Below are positions 30,701-41,327 of a stretch of DNA of 64,000 nt, piece by piece. Source of the DNA: Oikopleura dioica. Lineage: Eukaryota > Chordata > Appendicularia > Copelata > Oikopleuridae. Position 1 is the first letter of the stretch, and every line of letters starts with the position of its first letter. The DNA is taken from positions 4,655,001 to 4,719,000 of the forward strand of contig OU015567.1 of the NCBI GenBank assembly GCA_907165135.1, written 5' to 3'. A program made the translations under genes and the position numbers. Under the pieces are notes generated by a model, which had not been told where the DNA came from, did not search any database, and saw only the letters and a list, made by a program, of their open reading frames with translations.

Positions 30701-31017
30701 TTCTCATTTCTATGAAAGAAGAGAGTTTCCTAAGGAGACCAAAAAGTGCATCGCAAGTTACAGGCGTTATATTCGTCTGTCACTACTGTCATGTTCACAG
30801 TCTGTCTGTGAGGCTCAATTGTTTTCTGAGAAAAGCTTGAACTTGGTTTGTCCTCGGAATCTTGTAAACAGGGACAGTAACAGTCATTTTAACAGGTCAG
30901 GATTCCGAGGGAAGAACAAAACCTTTCTGGAATTCAGAAAATCTGGAGCATATTATTAAGACATGTATTTACAATTTTGATATACAACCAAACATTAAAT
31001 TTATTGCATATTTTTCG

Positions 31018-32168
31018 TTATTCTTGTGCATTTTTTCCGTTCGATTTGTGTTCTTTCTTCCATTTCATTCTCCTAAAAATCCTTTACGTCTCATTAAACC
31101 GTGTCTCCAAACCTATTCTGGAACCATATTTTGACTTGTCTCTCAGACAACTGAAGAGTAGTTGCAATTTCGATCCTCCTCTTGCGCGTCAGGTATCGAT
31201 TGAAATGGAATTCTTTCTCTGAAAAGAATCATTTGTACCCAAAATAGCATATGAGAAGCCATGTGAATGTCAATAAAAAACAAGCTTGAACTCTAGCCGG
31301 AAATCAAACCGCAGGATTATTTGTTTTAGATTCATAGTTTTGACCCGGAAGAACATGGATCTCTAGGGACAAGGTTCAGCAATTCGTGCCAGAAACCTGA
31401 CTCAGGCCTCAAAAAGCTTGAATGAATAGCCAGTCAATGAATGAAATCAAGGAAGAGTACCAACCTAGTTCCAATGTCTGATGTCTCGTATACGCTGTTC
31501 TGATTCGTTTATTATCGTTTCCTTGTTTTTGTGATTGTTCTGCAGCCACTTCATTTTGAAAATGTTAAGAAAATGTTTGTCGGGCATTTTTTCTTACTTT
31601 GAGCAGAGTGCATGCGCCGCATCCATGGGTAGATTTTCAGCGACTTTGCATCGTCAGACTTGTTATCTCGAGAGTCGCAGCTGCCCAGATCATCTTGATG
31701 ATGCATTAGCGACTGGGGAATAGATCCGTTCACTGGCCCAAGGGGTAGCGGTTCCGGATAGAGGGGTCGCTCATGTGGCTGGAGTTGGTAGGACACTGGC
31801 TCGAATGAAACTCTAGAATCGATGATGAAGAGAAAGGAAAGGGAAGAATGGCGTTTTTTACCTTTCTGGCTCGGGGAGCTCTGGTGGCTGAAGAGGATGA
31901 TGGAGAAATTGAACCGCCTGAATAACAATTTTGAATCAATACTTTATAAAAAGAGTTATTTTTTCTGATCACCGAGATAATATTTCTTAGAAGCCAATTT
32001 CCCGAAATTATGATACTAATATGGCTTTTGAATCATTTGAAATACGAATGCATTCAGTCAAGGATCTTTTTCTAGAAAAAATATTCTTACCGGATCGAGT
32101 GGATCATACTGAGCTGGGTAGTGAGTCCAGCTCGTAGATGGAAATTGATTTGTGTAATTCCAATTCAT
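31018..32168 (-). CDS. Hox4: Hox homeodomain transcription factor, Hox4-like
   Basis: Six exons (32091-32168, 31862-31917, 31598-31812, 31465-31539, 31113-31218, 31018-31072) join in phase with GT-AG introns to a complete 194-residue protein. It begins [18 protein letters not shown], has a Pro-rich N-terminal region, and carries the hexapeptide [10 protein letters not shown] full homeodomain follows: [19 protein letters not shown], then [40 protein letters not shown], and a short tail. Gln at homeodomain position 50 and Asn 51 are present. Assignment to group 4 (rather than 5) rests on YPWM plus a following basic/His run and on the known lack of other central Hox genes in Oikopleura; that part is inference. 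Introns interrupt the homeodomain twice, at about residues 17 and 52. It should bind TAAT-type DNA and pattern the anterior-posterior axis. Confidence 0.93.
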
Positions 32169-33669
32169 GATTCGTGATTTCCTGCAGTAGGTGGGTGTGT
32201 TCCCCGGATTCCCGTTTGATCGCACTTCTCTCGATTTATCTCTTTAATCGTTTCCAATTTATCTTGGTTTTTGGGGTCGTTTATAACGATAATGGCGAAG
32301 ATTGTGTGTTGACAGCCGATTTGTAACGATAACGGGCCAATTTATTACTCGATATACTTCTATAAATCTGGACGGGCTCAGCCCCGCGGTGATTTTCGAC
32401 CTACAGAGAGCGCCATCCAGCGAGAGGATCAAGGGACGCCGCCCGAGGGAGGATCAGCCAATCTCGTTTTTGACACGAAAGTTTCGCTTTGAAGGAAAAT
32501 TTATTCAAGAAGGTAAAAATTTAAGAAATTAAAAACTCAAATTAATTCTCATATTTTCATAGTTCTCTTATGATTATTGCCTAAATTCAACTTGAAATTC
32601 TGTTTTTAAAAATCTTTGCTGCTATTTTTGTTAAAAGATTTATGGTTTTTCCCTAGCAGGGTTTAGATCAAAAATCGAAAAATTATTCTTTGAAATTTTA
32701 TACTTTATTTTTGAAGCTAGAAAAGATATCGTTTATTAGTATCTTCTGTATTCGAATGCAGGAAAATGAGTACAGACACTCCCAAAGGGCCATTTATAAC
32801 CAAAATGAACTGGTGCCTGAGCGGAAATGATAAATGAGCAGGGTAGGTGCAAGTCCGCCAGCGCAGGTCGTGAAATGCGCTTTGATAAATGGGCCAATCT
32901 TTCATCAGGTTCTTCCATACTTGTTTTCACCTTGTTCTCAAAACAACCGCAAAAGATATATTTTTGAGTACGCATGAAATGATAGGTAGATGAACTTGTT
33001 CCTCAGCAGAAAATCGGGCTAACTTGGCTCGTATATTTTTCCATCCTTAGCAGAGTGATAAATGGGCGCCTCGTCTTGAGAACAAGTCGACACATACGTG
33101 ATTCCATCCCGTTCATTATGTATCCTTTTGGTCGCCCCGGGCGTGTGTTGGCCCGACTTATTAGCTATCTGATCAGGATCGGCGGCCTTCAGGATGATCA
33201 AATGAGCTCAGTTGATGGAATGGGGGCGTGAAATTTTCATGAGATCCGCAGCAAAAGCAAGAAGCAATAAGGGTGTATGAATCATACAGTATGATGCGAT
33301 AATGAGTTCATTTTCTTGTTTTCATCTTTTTTTCTTCAAGTTTTTTCCTTTTCGCGGCTCCACCACTCGAGTAGGTCATAAATTAGCGCAGGAACGAGGC
33401 GTGCATCTGTAGTCACTTTGTAAATCTGAACCGCGAAATTGGCTCCTGACGAATTGCTAAATGGAGGTGATCAACGAGGTGCCAATCGGTCATCCTTTCA
33501 TTTTATCTTCCCGGGCCGAATCTTATCGCCATGAAATTAACATTTTGCAAATTCGCTTTACAATGACAAATGGCAATTTTTGATTTCAAGAGCTTGTTTG
33601 ATCATCTTTTCACGGTCAAATATATTTTCCTCGTTTTGGATGATAATTTTATTTCTCGAGAAAAAAAAA
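32169..33669. other. Intergenic region upstream of the Hox gene
   Basis: No exon chain is supported on either strand. GATAAC-type motifs cluster at about 32285-32335. Short frames at 32302-32532 and 32736-33201 lack splice partners. This is the place to look for Hox regulatory DNA. Confidence 0.45.
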
Positions 33670-36358
33670 ATGAAAATTTTCCTTTTTCTCCTGAATTATG
33701 CTTTTTCTATAAATTTCAATTGTAAGTTGACTTAATTTTAATCTCGAATAACTGAATTTTAGTGTGGGAAAATGGAGGATTTCTGGTCTCCGGCGACGAA
33801 GACGATTTCAACCTCGCTTCTGGTGCTTACTTCATTCGGGCGAATAACAAAACTTACTCCACCACCGACAACACTCTCCAGATCACGACTGTGAAGAAAG
33901 AAACAGGCACTGATGTACACGGAATCTTCACGAAAACAACTCTCCACTTCAACTCTACCGAATTCAAATCTCAGCTGCTGATGGAAGCGTCAGTTCGACA
34001 CTACCAGACCTTTGTTATCTTTAACCAGAAATTTGACCATCTCGAGGGAATGTCCAACAACGATCCCAATTCCGTCTCCACGAGTTTTCCCAGCTTCGAG
34101 ATCCCAAAACAAGGGAAGAAAGAAATGTTCGTTATCAATCCTTGCGATGATATGGCAGGAGAACAAGAGATGGTTAGGGTACCATGGAATGAAGAAAATG
34201 CGGATAAATTATGCGGGGGACTAAAAGGTCGTTGAAATCAAGGAAGACTTCTTTTGATAAAAATTCTTTCAGGGGGACCCTTCTTCATTTTTGACAAAAC
34301 GAATTCTTCAGCAGGGCATTTTAGTCAAGTTTTCACAATTTCGTCTTTTTCAAAATTCACCGCCGTCAATTCTGAAATCGAAATTCTTCCTCTCCGCTCT
34401 ACCCTTTCTTTTGGCCTGCCCGGATCATTGGAGAATATTTCAAACTATGAAATCGAAACTATCCTGCACTTTGGAAACGAGGGATTTTATGAGAGTGTTC
34501 ACGCCTGGGGCGATGTTTTGCTGAAGCAATATGGGAAGACACGAGCATATCGAGAGTCTGAATTGACAGTTAATTACTTGAGCTACTGGACTGACCAAGG
34601 TGCTTATTATTATTACAATCCGAATGGGACGTATCAGGAAACGATGAATTATGTAAACGACGAACTGCGATTTGGACAGCCAGAAGTACCAATTCGAAGC
34701 TGGAACCTTGATTCTTGGGACGGGTTTGAAAATTATTTTGATCTTTCCTTGATTTCGTAAAATGCCCGATTTTCAACCCTGTCAAAATGTGGTACTACAA
34801 ATGTGGCGGCCATGCAAATGACGGAGGCGGAGGAACGATATCTTGGACAGCAAGACCTGATGCTTTTCCTGATTCGATGCAAGGCCTCTATTACAATACC
34901 TCCCTACCCGTCATCGCTCATAATCGCTGGTGGTGTAGCAATACGACTTATGCGAAGGAAAATGGAGGGGGTTATGATTTTTCGATTGACCGAAAGACGG
35001 GCTTTGCTTTGCCAACGGAATATCAGTTTTGGGATGATCTCTTTCGAAATTCAACAAGATGGGGTCTTCGGTAATATTCTTTTTCTGCAAAAGCTTATCA
35101 AAAATTAAGGGTGTACCTTCAAGATTGGATGGGAGTCGCAACAAGCAAGCTTCCGGTGCTTGAGAAAGATCTTTCAATCGGTAAAAAACAAGACGAAAAC
35201 AAGACATTTGGAAAATTTCTAGAGAGGAATTGGCTTCTTCAGATGTCTCAAGCAGCAGAAGCTAATGGCATCTCTATCCTCTATTGCATGGCTTTTTCCC
35301 GACATATGCTCCAATCTGTCGAGCTTCAAAACGTCGTTTCCATCAGATCCTCAGGCGACTACGAGCCGGGAAATCGACAGTGGGACATCAGCATTTCCGC
35401 CATTTACACTCATGCTCTTGGTCTCGCCCCTTTCAAAGATACTTTCTGGACGACGCCAAAGCAGCCGGGTCATCCAGGTAATGAATGATTCCTTGAAAAC
35501 TCTTCCTTGATTTCAGGCTACGAAAACATTACCGAATGGCATCCGGAGCTCGAATCGGCCATGGCAACTCTCTCAACCGGAATCGTCGGAATCAGCGACC
35601 GAGTTGGCTACACAAATGATGACCTTGTCAGCAAGTCGATTCGGCCTGACGGAAAAATTCTTAAACCGTCCCGTCCGATCGCTTGTCCCGACCATCTTCT
35701 CTGGGAACTGAATCCTTGGGAAGTGAACAATGGAACTTCGGAGTTTGAAACATATTCTGAGCTGAATGGCCATCGATGGGGAATCATACTTCTGTACAAA
35801 AATGTGACAGAGAAAACTGTTCATCGAAGTCATAATTTGAGAAATTTTCATTTCACAAGAAGCGGCAAAGGGGACAAGTTTCTTCTCACAGAAAACTTCG
35901 AAAAATCGGAAGGAAGAAAAATTGATCATGAATTCGAGCACTTTCTAGCGCCATCAGAAAAGCTGAAGATGATGTATTTTGCTCCCCTGATTCTTATTCC
36001 CGGAAGATCTCAATCGTATGTGACGATTCTTGGCGAAATTAATAAATGGGTCAAAGGTTCAAAGCAATTAAAACAAACAAAGAAAAAACAAAAAATTTTT
36101 CAGTTTCCCCGCAGCGATTTTCAGAACTCCTTGTAACTCATACTATGCTCTCAGGTTTGCGACTCGTTTGAGATTTTTATTCATATTTTTCAAGTTACAC
36201 TTTCTGGCGTGGATCAAGAAAGCATTTGGGTCGGAATTCAACTTGAGCTTGACGGACAATCGACTTTTACTGAATATTTTTCCTGCAAATTCGGCCCTTC
36301 AGGAAAGAACAAGCTTGTGTTTAACTTTGATCAGACTTTCTCCTGCAACCAAATTTAA
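33670..36358 (+). CDS. Secreted protein, probable TIM-barrel glycoside hydrolase-like
   Basis: Signal-peptide exon 33670-33721 (MKIFLFLLNYAFSINF), then exons 33763-34227, 34273 to about 34721, about 34758-35070, 35110-35180, 35223-35477, 35517-36056, 36104-36154 and 36195-36358. About 820 residues, with several N-glycosylation sites. Aromatic-rich stretches such as VNYLSYWTDQGAYYYYN, SWNLDSW, WTARPDAFPDSM, VIAHNRWW, GFALPTEYQFWDDL and VYLQDWMG resemble barrel glycosidases of the alpha-galactosidase/GH31-GH36 type, with Asp in QDWM a candidate catalytic residue. The family assignment is inference. Most joins are GT-AG. The one near 34721-34760 has no AG anywhere between donor and the next coding stretch. 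Expected to be exported or lysosomal. Confidence 0.6.
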
Positions 36359-36556
36359 ACTTCAGTCACTCAACCGAAATGAATAAATATCGAACTTGGA
36401 CTAGAAGACGACGCTTTTCAATCCTTTCTGCTGAGAAAAAATCGTCTTGGACAAATCTGATCCAATTTTTTTCAACAAAAAATACAAAAGAAATTTAATA
36501 AGGGGCGCTTTAGTTCAGAGCATAAAATCCTCACTCTCAATCGCACTCGTTCAAAA

Positions 36557-36889
36557 ATGATCTTTTTCCATTTTTTCTCGCTTGCCAGAGCTGAGAACTT
36601 CTGTGCAGAAAACAACAAGCCATTGAATGGGCACTTTGCCCATTGCATTTGCCAGAAGTTTTATCACTGCGATGTTTCGGACAAAACTGTGGTCAAGGAT
36701 TGCGCGCCGGGGACTGTTTGGGACGATGGGATTAAAAATTGCAACTGGCCTTCTGAAAGTTTGACAGAAAATTGCTGCGATTTGAGAGTAGAGAATTGCG
36801 ACGAGATCTGCTCTTCTGGGGGCCTCCTGTATCTACAGCTGCGCCAACAACAACGACTAGAACTCCTAAAACTACCGAAGCTCCTGTGA
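36557..36889 (+). CDS. Chitin-binding type-2 (CBM14) secreted protein
   Basis: ATG 36557 starts a signal peptide (MIFFHFFSLARA). A single peritrophin-A/CBM14 module follows, with the six-Cys pattern and aromatic residues (FCAENN, HCICQKFYHC, DCAPGTVWDDG, NCNWP). Two endings are possible. Unspliced, the frame ends at 36889 with a Leu/Gln-rich tail. With a GA-AG intron at 36786-36838 the frame enters a Thr-rich linker (APTTTTRTPKTTEAP) that is typical after such modules and runs on into the next gene. It probably binds chitin or a cellulose/chitin-like extracellular matrix. Confidence 0.65.
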   Translation: MIFFHFFSLARAENFCAENNKPLNGHFAHCICQKFYHCDVSDKTVVKDCAPGTVWDDGIKNCNWPSESLTENCCDLRVENCDEICSSGGLLYLQLRQQQRLELLKLPKLL

Positions 36890-36927
36890 CTCTTCCGATA
36901 GAAAGACCAACCTCTTTTCTCGAAATA

Positions 36928-37326
36928 ATGCTGAGCCTCCTTTTTTTCTTTCTTGCCAACGCTCATCAAAATCCAGATATTCAGCCAGATTTCAGCGGCA
37001 TCAGCAAAATTTCCTCACCGATTTCAGACTTGGAGAAAGCGTTTTTGATAACAAACGATTGGACAATCGAACATGATCAATTCGGTACCATTATTTAGAT
37101 TTAGTCATTTCGAGCTTTCTCTTCAGCGATGAAAAACTTCGAATTTGACGACTTCCAATATGCGAATCACTGTCTTTCTCGCGTCGCAGAGCGAGCACAA
37201 TTCATACAGCATTTTCCACGATGGACAAACTATGAGAATCAACTAAACGTGACTCTTTCTTCTGAAGTTATTTCCGGAATTTCGACTTGCGACATTGAAT
37301 TGGCTCGCGTTTTTGACTCCTGCTGA
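36928..37326 (+). CDS. Pterin-4a-carbinolamine dehydratase (PCD/DCoH) homologue with signal peptide
   Basis: Exons 36928-37084 and 37127-37326 (GT-AG, 42 bases) give 118 residues. The C-terminal 80 residues align with PCD by eye: KNFEFDDFQYANHCLSRVAE, then RAQFIQHFPRWTNYENQ, NVTLSSEVISGISTCDIELA. PCDs normally dehydrate carbinolamine in tetrahydrobiopterin recycling, using His residues in the HHPEW and TH motifs. Here the first His is Gln and the TH His is Ser, so normal activity is doubtful. The N-terminus (MLSLLFFFLANA) looks like a signal peptide or membrane anchor, unexpected for a cytosolic/nuclear family. The gene begins 38 bases after the chitin-binding stop, so the two may be an operon or one fused transcript. 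Confidence 0.7.
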
Positions 37327-37683
37327 AATAAATAATTTGCATAGGAAAGCAATTCTGCAAATAGAATTTTTACAACTGGTCACGTTTGCGCTGATGATTT
37401 AGTGAATTTGGAGACAAGAATTGAATTTGGCGTTCGTTAAGCCAATTTTAAAACCCAAGCAAGTTCAATTCAGAAATTCTTGTGGTATCAATTTGATTTT
37501 TTAATCCTCAGAAAACCAAAAAGTAACTCTAACCCTAGAATATTTTAAAAATCTTGAAGAAAAAATGCAAAAACAGCGATTTTAGAAGCATTTGAATGAA
37601 TTTATTTTCACAAGTCATTTTCGATAAGTGTACAAATTATCGAAATCAAAGTCGATCTCGATTTTTTTCAAAATAAACAAGAA

Positions 37684-38325
37684 CTAGCAGCCACTACAAG
37701 TGCTCGGGCAGGAAATGAAGATATCTTTGACGTGGCACTTTTTTATCCAGCCGGAGCATTCAGGGTACACATCAGGCTGGATTGTGGAACAGTCGAGGCG
37801 GGCGCGGGTGGTGACGATTGGAATGATGGTGGTTGGGATTTCAGACTCGATGAACTCGACTACTGGCTAGAAAAGAGAGTTTAAAAGGGTCAAAAAAGAA
37901 GAAAAAGATCGAAATTATACGATGAAGAAGTGAAAAATCAGCTAAAAGCAAGAAAAAGAAGTGCATTTTTGAAGGACCAATAAGATTGCCGCATTTTGCC
38001 TGCCGGCCAATCAAAACCCTCATTTGGAAAATCATTTTCTACGAACCTGATTTTCTTGAATTTCTTCTCCCTGCCTATTCTGATTGTTGTTCCATTGAGT
38101 ATTGTCCATTCTTTCCCACTCTCCCTCAGTAATCAATCTGTACTGCGACATATCCTTATTCGCCAAGCGAACATAATTCGGATTATTAGAGTGCCGAATG
38201 AAGCCATCAAATGTTTTTCCTCTGTATTGATCGAAATTGTAAGCGGCGGAACCGTCGAGAATTCCGAGGGAAAAGGGCTCGGTTGGGAGAAAAAGGGAAA
38301 GAAAAATTTTCAAACTTTTTATCAT
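37684..38325 (-). CDS. Secreted ShK-domain protein
   Basis: Exons 38047-38325 and 37684-37866 joined over a 180-base GT-AG intron give 153 residues. The first exon has a hydrophobic start (MIKSLKIFLSLFLP), then a polar region rich in Asn, Gln and Arg. The second ends with one ShK module: six Cys with the pattern LDCSTIQ, YPECSGWIKKC, ISCPSTCSGC. ShK modules occur in many ordinary animal proteins such as astacin proteases and matrix proteins, as well as in ion-channel-blocking peptides. Nothing here shows toxicity. A stand-alone secreted ShK protein of this size is plausible for cuticle, mucus or house matrix. Confidence 0.72.
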
Positions 38326-38571
38326 AATTATTTCTCTCTTTTTGTTTTTGGAATTTCTAGAGTTTGATTAAAGGGAGCGCAGCGGGGGATTTATATGCGC
38401 AGGATTGAGCGGTCTAGATGGCGCTGTCGCAATGAGCGATCATGAAAATAAGGAATAGAGGGAAAAATTAATGCGAAAACTTTTTTTTGCTATAAAAAAT
38501 GCTTATTTTGCAGAAAAATGTTCATTTTGAGGTGTTAAGCCCCGTATGAATAATCTGGAATCAAAGAAAAG

Positions 38572-38870
38572 ATGATAGATTTCTTGCTCCTTCTTTTTCT
38601 TCATATTGCTGAAGCAAAAGGGGGCAAAAGCAGAGGAGGTTCAAATGGAGGTTGGATGAGCAGCCTTTCAAGGAAAATGAACACGGAAGGTTTTCAATGG
38701 GTATCTACTTCAATTTTTCTTTTCAACAATGATATTTTTTGAAGTACGAAATCGTGATCACTTTGGCAGGTGTTTTTCTGCTCTTGTTTTTGTCTGTCTG
38801 GTGTTGCAGTAGAGAAGAAGATGAAGATGAAGAGCAAGAAGAAGAAGAAAACGATGCTCTTGATGACTGA
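38572..38870 (+). CDS. Small type-I membrane protein with acidic tail
   Basis: Exons 38572-38700 and 38745-38870 join in phase 0 through a 44-base GT-AG intron, giving 84 residues. The order is a signal peptide (MIDFLLLLFLHIAEA), a short Gly/Lys/Ser-rich outside region, one membrane helix (IVITLAGVFLLLFLSVWCC), and a Glu/Asp run (REEDEDEEQEEEEND). A TTAAG|CCCCG sequence lies about 33 bases before the ATG; a similar TAAG|CCCCG precedes the next gene. Function unknown. Confidence 0.65.
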
Positions 38871-38924
38871 AAAAAAATTTGCATATTTTGCATCATTTCT
38901 TTCAATCTGCTAAGCCCCGCGAGG

Positions 38925-39245
38925 ATGAGAAATAAAACAAAAATGATCATTTTTCCAAGAATTCTTTTAATTAATTTTTTACTCGTAAAAATGGCTCTTG
39001 CAGAAGGGAGAGACGTGGACACTACAGAAGAAGATCGAATCCAGTTTCTTCTATGGTTAAAAGAGATCGAGTTTGAGGACCTCGATCGAGAAAAATTGTT
39101 GATTATTTTCTGCACTCTTTTTGCCATTTGCTTCATTTGCTCGATTATCTGCCATTTGTTGACGACGCAGGTTCTGTTTCCAAGCCCACGAGCCGAAGGA
39201 GAAACAGAAGATGATGAAACCGGCGAAAATTATTATGAATGGTGA
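38925..39245 (+). CDS. Second small type-I membrane protein, likely co-transcribed
   Basis: Single exon of 106 residues: signal peptide ending in KMALAEG, a short acidic ectodomain (DTTEEDRIQFLLWLKEIEFE), one membrane helix (LLIIFCTLFAICFICSIICHL), and an acidic tail (EGETEDDETGENYYEW). The ATG lies 54 bases after the previous stop, with a pyrimidine-rich stretch and CTAAG just before it. That spacing suits a downstream operon gene with trans-splicing to a spliced leader, as known in Oikopleura. The plan (signal, short ectodomain, helix, acidic tail) parallels its neighbour although the sequences differ. Confidence 0.65.
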   Translation: MRNKTKMIIFPRILLINFLLVKMALAEGRDVDTTEEDRIQFLLWLKEIEFEDLDREKLLIIFCTLFAICFICSIICHLLTTQVLFPSPRAEGETEDDETGENYYEW

Positions 39246-39582
39246 CAAATAAAAATTTCCAAAAACGTGTCAGCGCGAAAATTATTATTTTGAATTATTT
39301 TGAAAATCTGTTTCCACTCGTCCCAAAAGCCCAAGTGCCTGATCAAAAATTTGGACACTTGAACCTTTGCGATTTCAATATTTTCGAAGCTGCAAAAAAA
39401 GGAGAGTTCTGACGGAGGAAAATCGGATTTGAAAAAAGAGAATAGAAAAGAAAGTGCTTTCCAGAGACAGCGCTTGTCACAACCGCGAGCTTTGTTTTCG
39501 TTTCTCTTCGGTGAACGTGAGTTGCACTTGAGCCGCGTTTTGTTCAATTTCGGGAGCTCCCTGAATCTTCGCAATGAAAAAA

Positions 39583-39930
39583 AACCTGAGTCAGGGTCCT
39601 ACAACAGCAAAAACAAAAACAAATTGACAACAACTGACTCAGGTTTCTAAATTCAATAGTAAGAAATCTGAGTCAGAGTCTCGAAAACGCTCTCACACAG
39701 GGTCCCCCTGACACAGGTTTTTACACAGGTCGCCGAGCCCGGATATTTCGGCTTATATTAGAGCTGAACTCGGCAACCTGTGTAAAAACCTTTGTCAGGG
39801 TCCCACAAAGAGCATTTTAGAGACCCTGAGTCAGGTTTTTACACAGGTTGCCGAGTTCAGCTCTAAATTGAGAAGCCGAAATATCCTGGCTCAGCTACCT
39901 GTGTAAAAATCTGTGTCAGGGTCCCAAATG
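39583..39930. repeat. Cluster of family-1 elements, palindromic
   Basis: Arms such as AAACCTGAGTCAGGGTCC, GACACAGGTTTTTACACAGG and ACCTGTGTAAAAACC recur in both orientations. An inner inverted repeat (GCCGAGCCCGGATATTTCGG-CTT against AAGCCGAAATATCCTGGCTC) spans about 39728-39892. The whole block could fold into a long hairpin. Confidence 0.75.
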
Positions 39931-41327
39931 ATATGTTATTCAATTTCAAGCAAAGTTATTGTTCAGTTGAGCAAAAGAAAAATAAAATTTCCTCAAATTT
40001 CAAAAGAGCTCAAAACAGCCGGAAATGTGTTTTCAACCGCGAAAAAGAGCTTCTTGCCCACAAGCTGGCTCTTTTCACTCGTCGAGAGGTTCTTGTGGCT
40101 GACACGGGAATTGGGTTAATTACGAGTTAAAATAGTCATCGGCTCTAGAAAGCCAATTTTTGACATTTGGCCGGCGATTTGGCGCGGATAAATTAACCAG
40201 GCTTGACTTTTTGTTTCCAAATATTTGCAAAAATGAACATAAAACTTGCGAAAATTAAGCGAAAATATCACTTTCATTTTCGAACCTGCATTTTCTTCCT
40301 TGGAAAAAGCTTTCTTCCGGTTTCGGGACTTCGAATTACGCGAAATATAAAATTTGCGGGAGCGCTGAAAATACATAATTTTCAAAACTCCGAACATATA
40401 TTAGCGAAAAAATCTGGAGAAATTCTGTTCCAAGAACTTTCCATTTCAAGCTCGAATCTAAACAACTTTCGCTAATCTCGGGAAAAATGGAACCTATCAG
40501 CCCTCTTTTCCGCGGCTTAGAATAATTTATCGGGTGTTTATGGACACGTAAGAGGGCTTCTTAGCTCGCTTTTTTATCGCTGAATATTTTGAGTTTTTTG
40601 AGAAAAGCGCATGAATGAACCGTTTTTTTTTGGTAACCGGAGCAATAATTCGTTGAAACCGGTTGAATGAGGGCATATATGCGCTCCGCGCCTTATTTCA
40701 GAGATAAACTCTTTTTTGAATATGCTGTCATAATTTCAGCCGCGCCTTTAGTCAGTTTTTTTATGAAAAATCGAGTTGTGAACCTAGCGGGAGGACCGCC
40801 TTTCAAAACGAGTAATTCTGTAACCCTAACGAATTATTCGTTTTAAGCGAATTATTTTTACGGCTGTTTGCCCTTGAAAATAATTCGTTAGGGCAACGAA
40901 TAATTCGTTGCAACGACGTTTCTCTTTCGTAAAATCGCGAAAGTGGCAATTTACAAGGTTGAGGTGCCGCAGCGGAAATATGCGCTGTCCTGAAACCGGT
41001 TTTGGGACATTGATGTGGTTGGAACAAAGCCAAGAAAAAGGTGGAAGGAGCACTTTTGACGAAAAGTGGTTTCTTCACGTGAACAAATCAGGTTCGACCA
41101 GTTCAGGACTTCTATTTTACCTACCGGTTAAACCGGTAGTTAACAAAATAAACCAGAAAAATGCCAATGGTCAACTAGAGATATAATTTTTAAAAATATT
41201 TTGTTATTACTAAATTCATATGCATTTTGTTAATACCTTCATAATCCTCCCTAAAGCCGATCAGCGCTCCAATTTTATTTATTTTTTTCCGCTTTAAAAT
41301 TTTTCCCGCAAAATAATTGAATTGAAA
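39931..41327. other. Intergenic, no supported gene
   Basis: Repeated GAATTATTCG/CGAATAATTC text at about 40650-40910 and an ACCGGTTAAACCGGT palindrome at about 41122 are the only structure seen. Open frames here are short and compositionally noncoding. Confidence 0.4.

Noticed and set aside
31551-31928. 125-residue minus frame read as one exon
   Set aside because: Only its 3' part is Hox coding sequence. The upstream part is intron and out-of-frame exon; the spliced model fits the hexapeptide and homeodomain exactly.
37684-37866. Calling the ShK-domain gene a toxin
   Set aside because: The ShK module alone is common in non-toxic matrix and enzyme proteins; nothing else supports toxicity.
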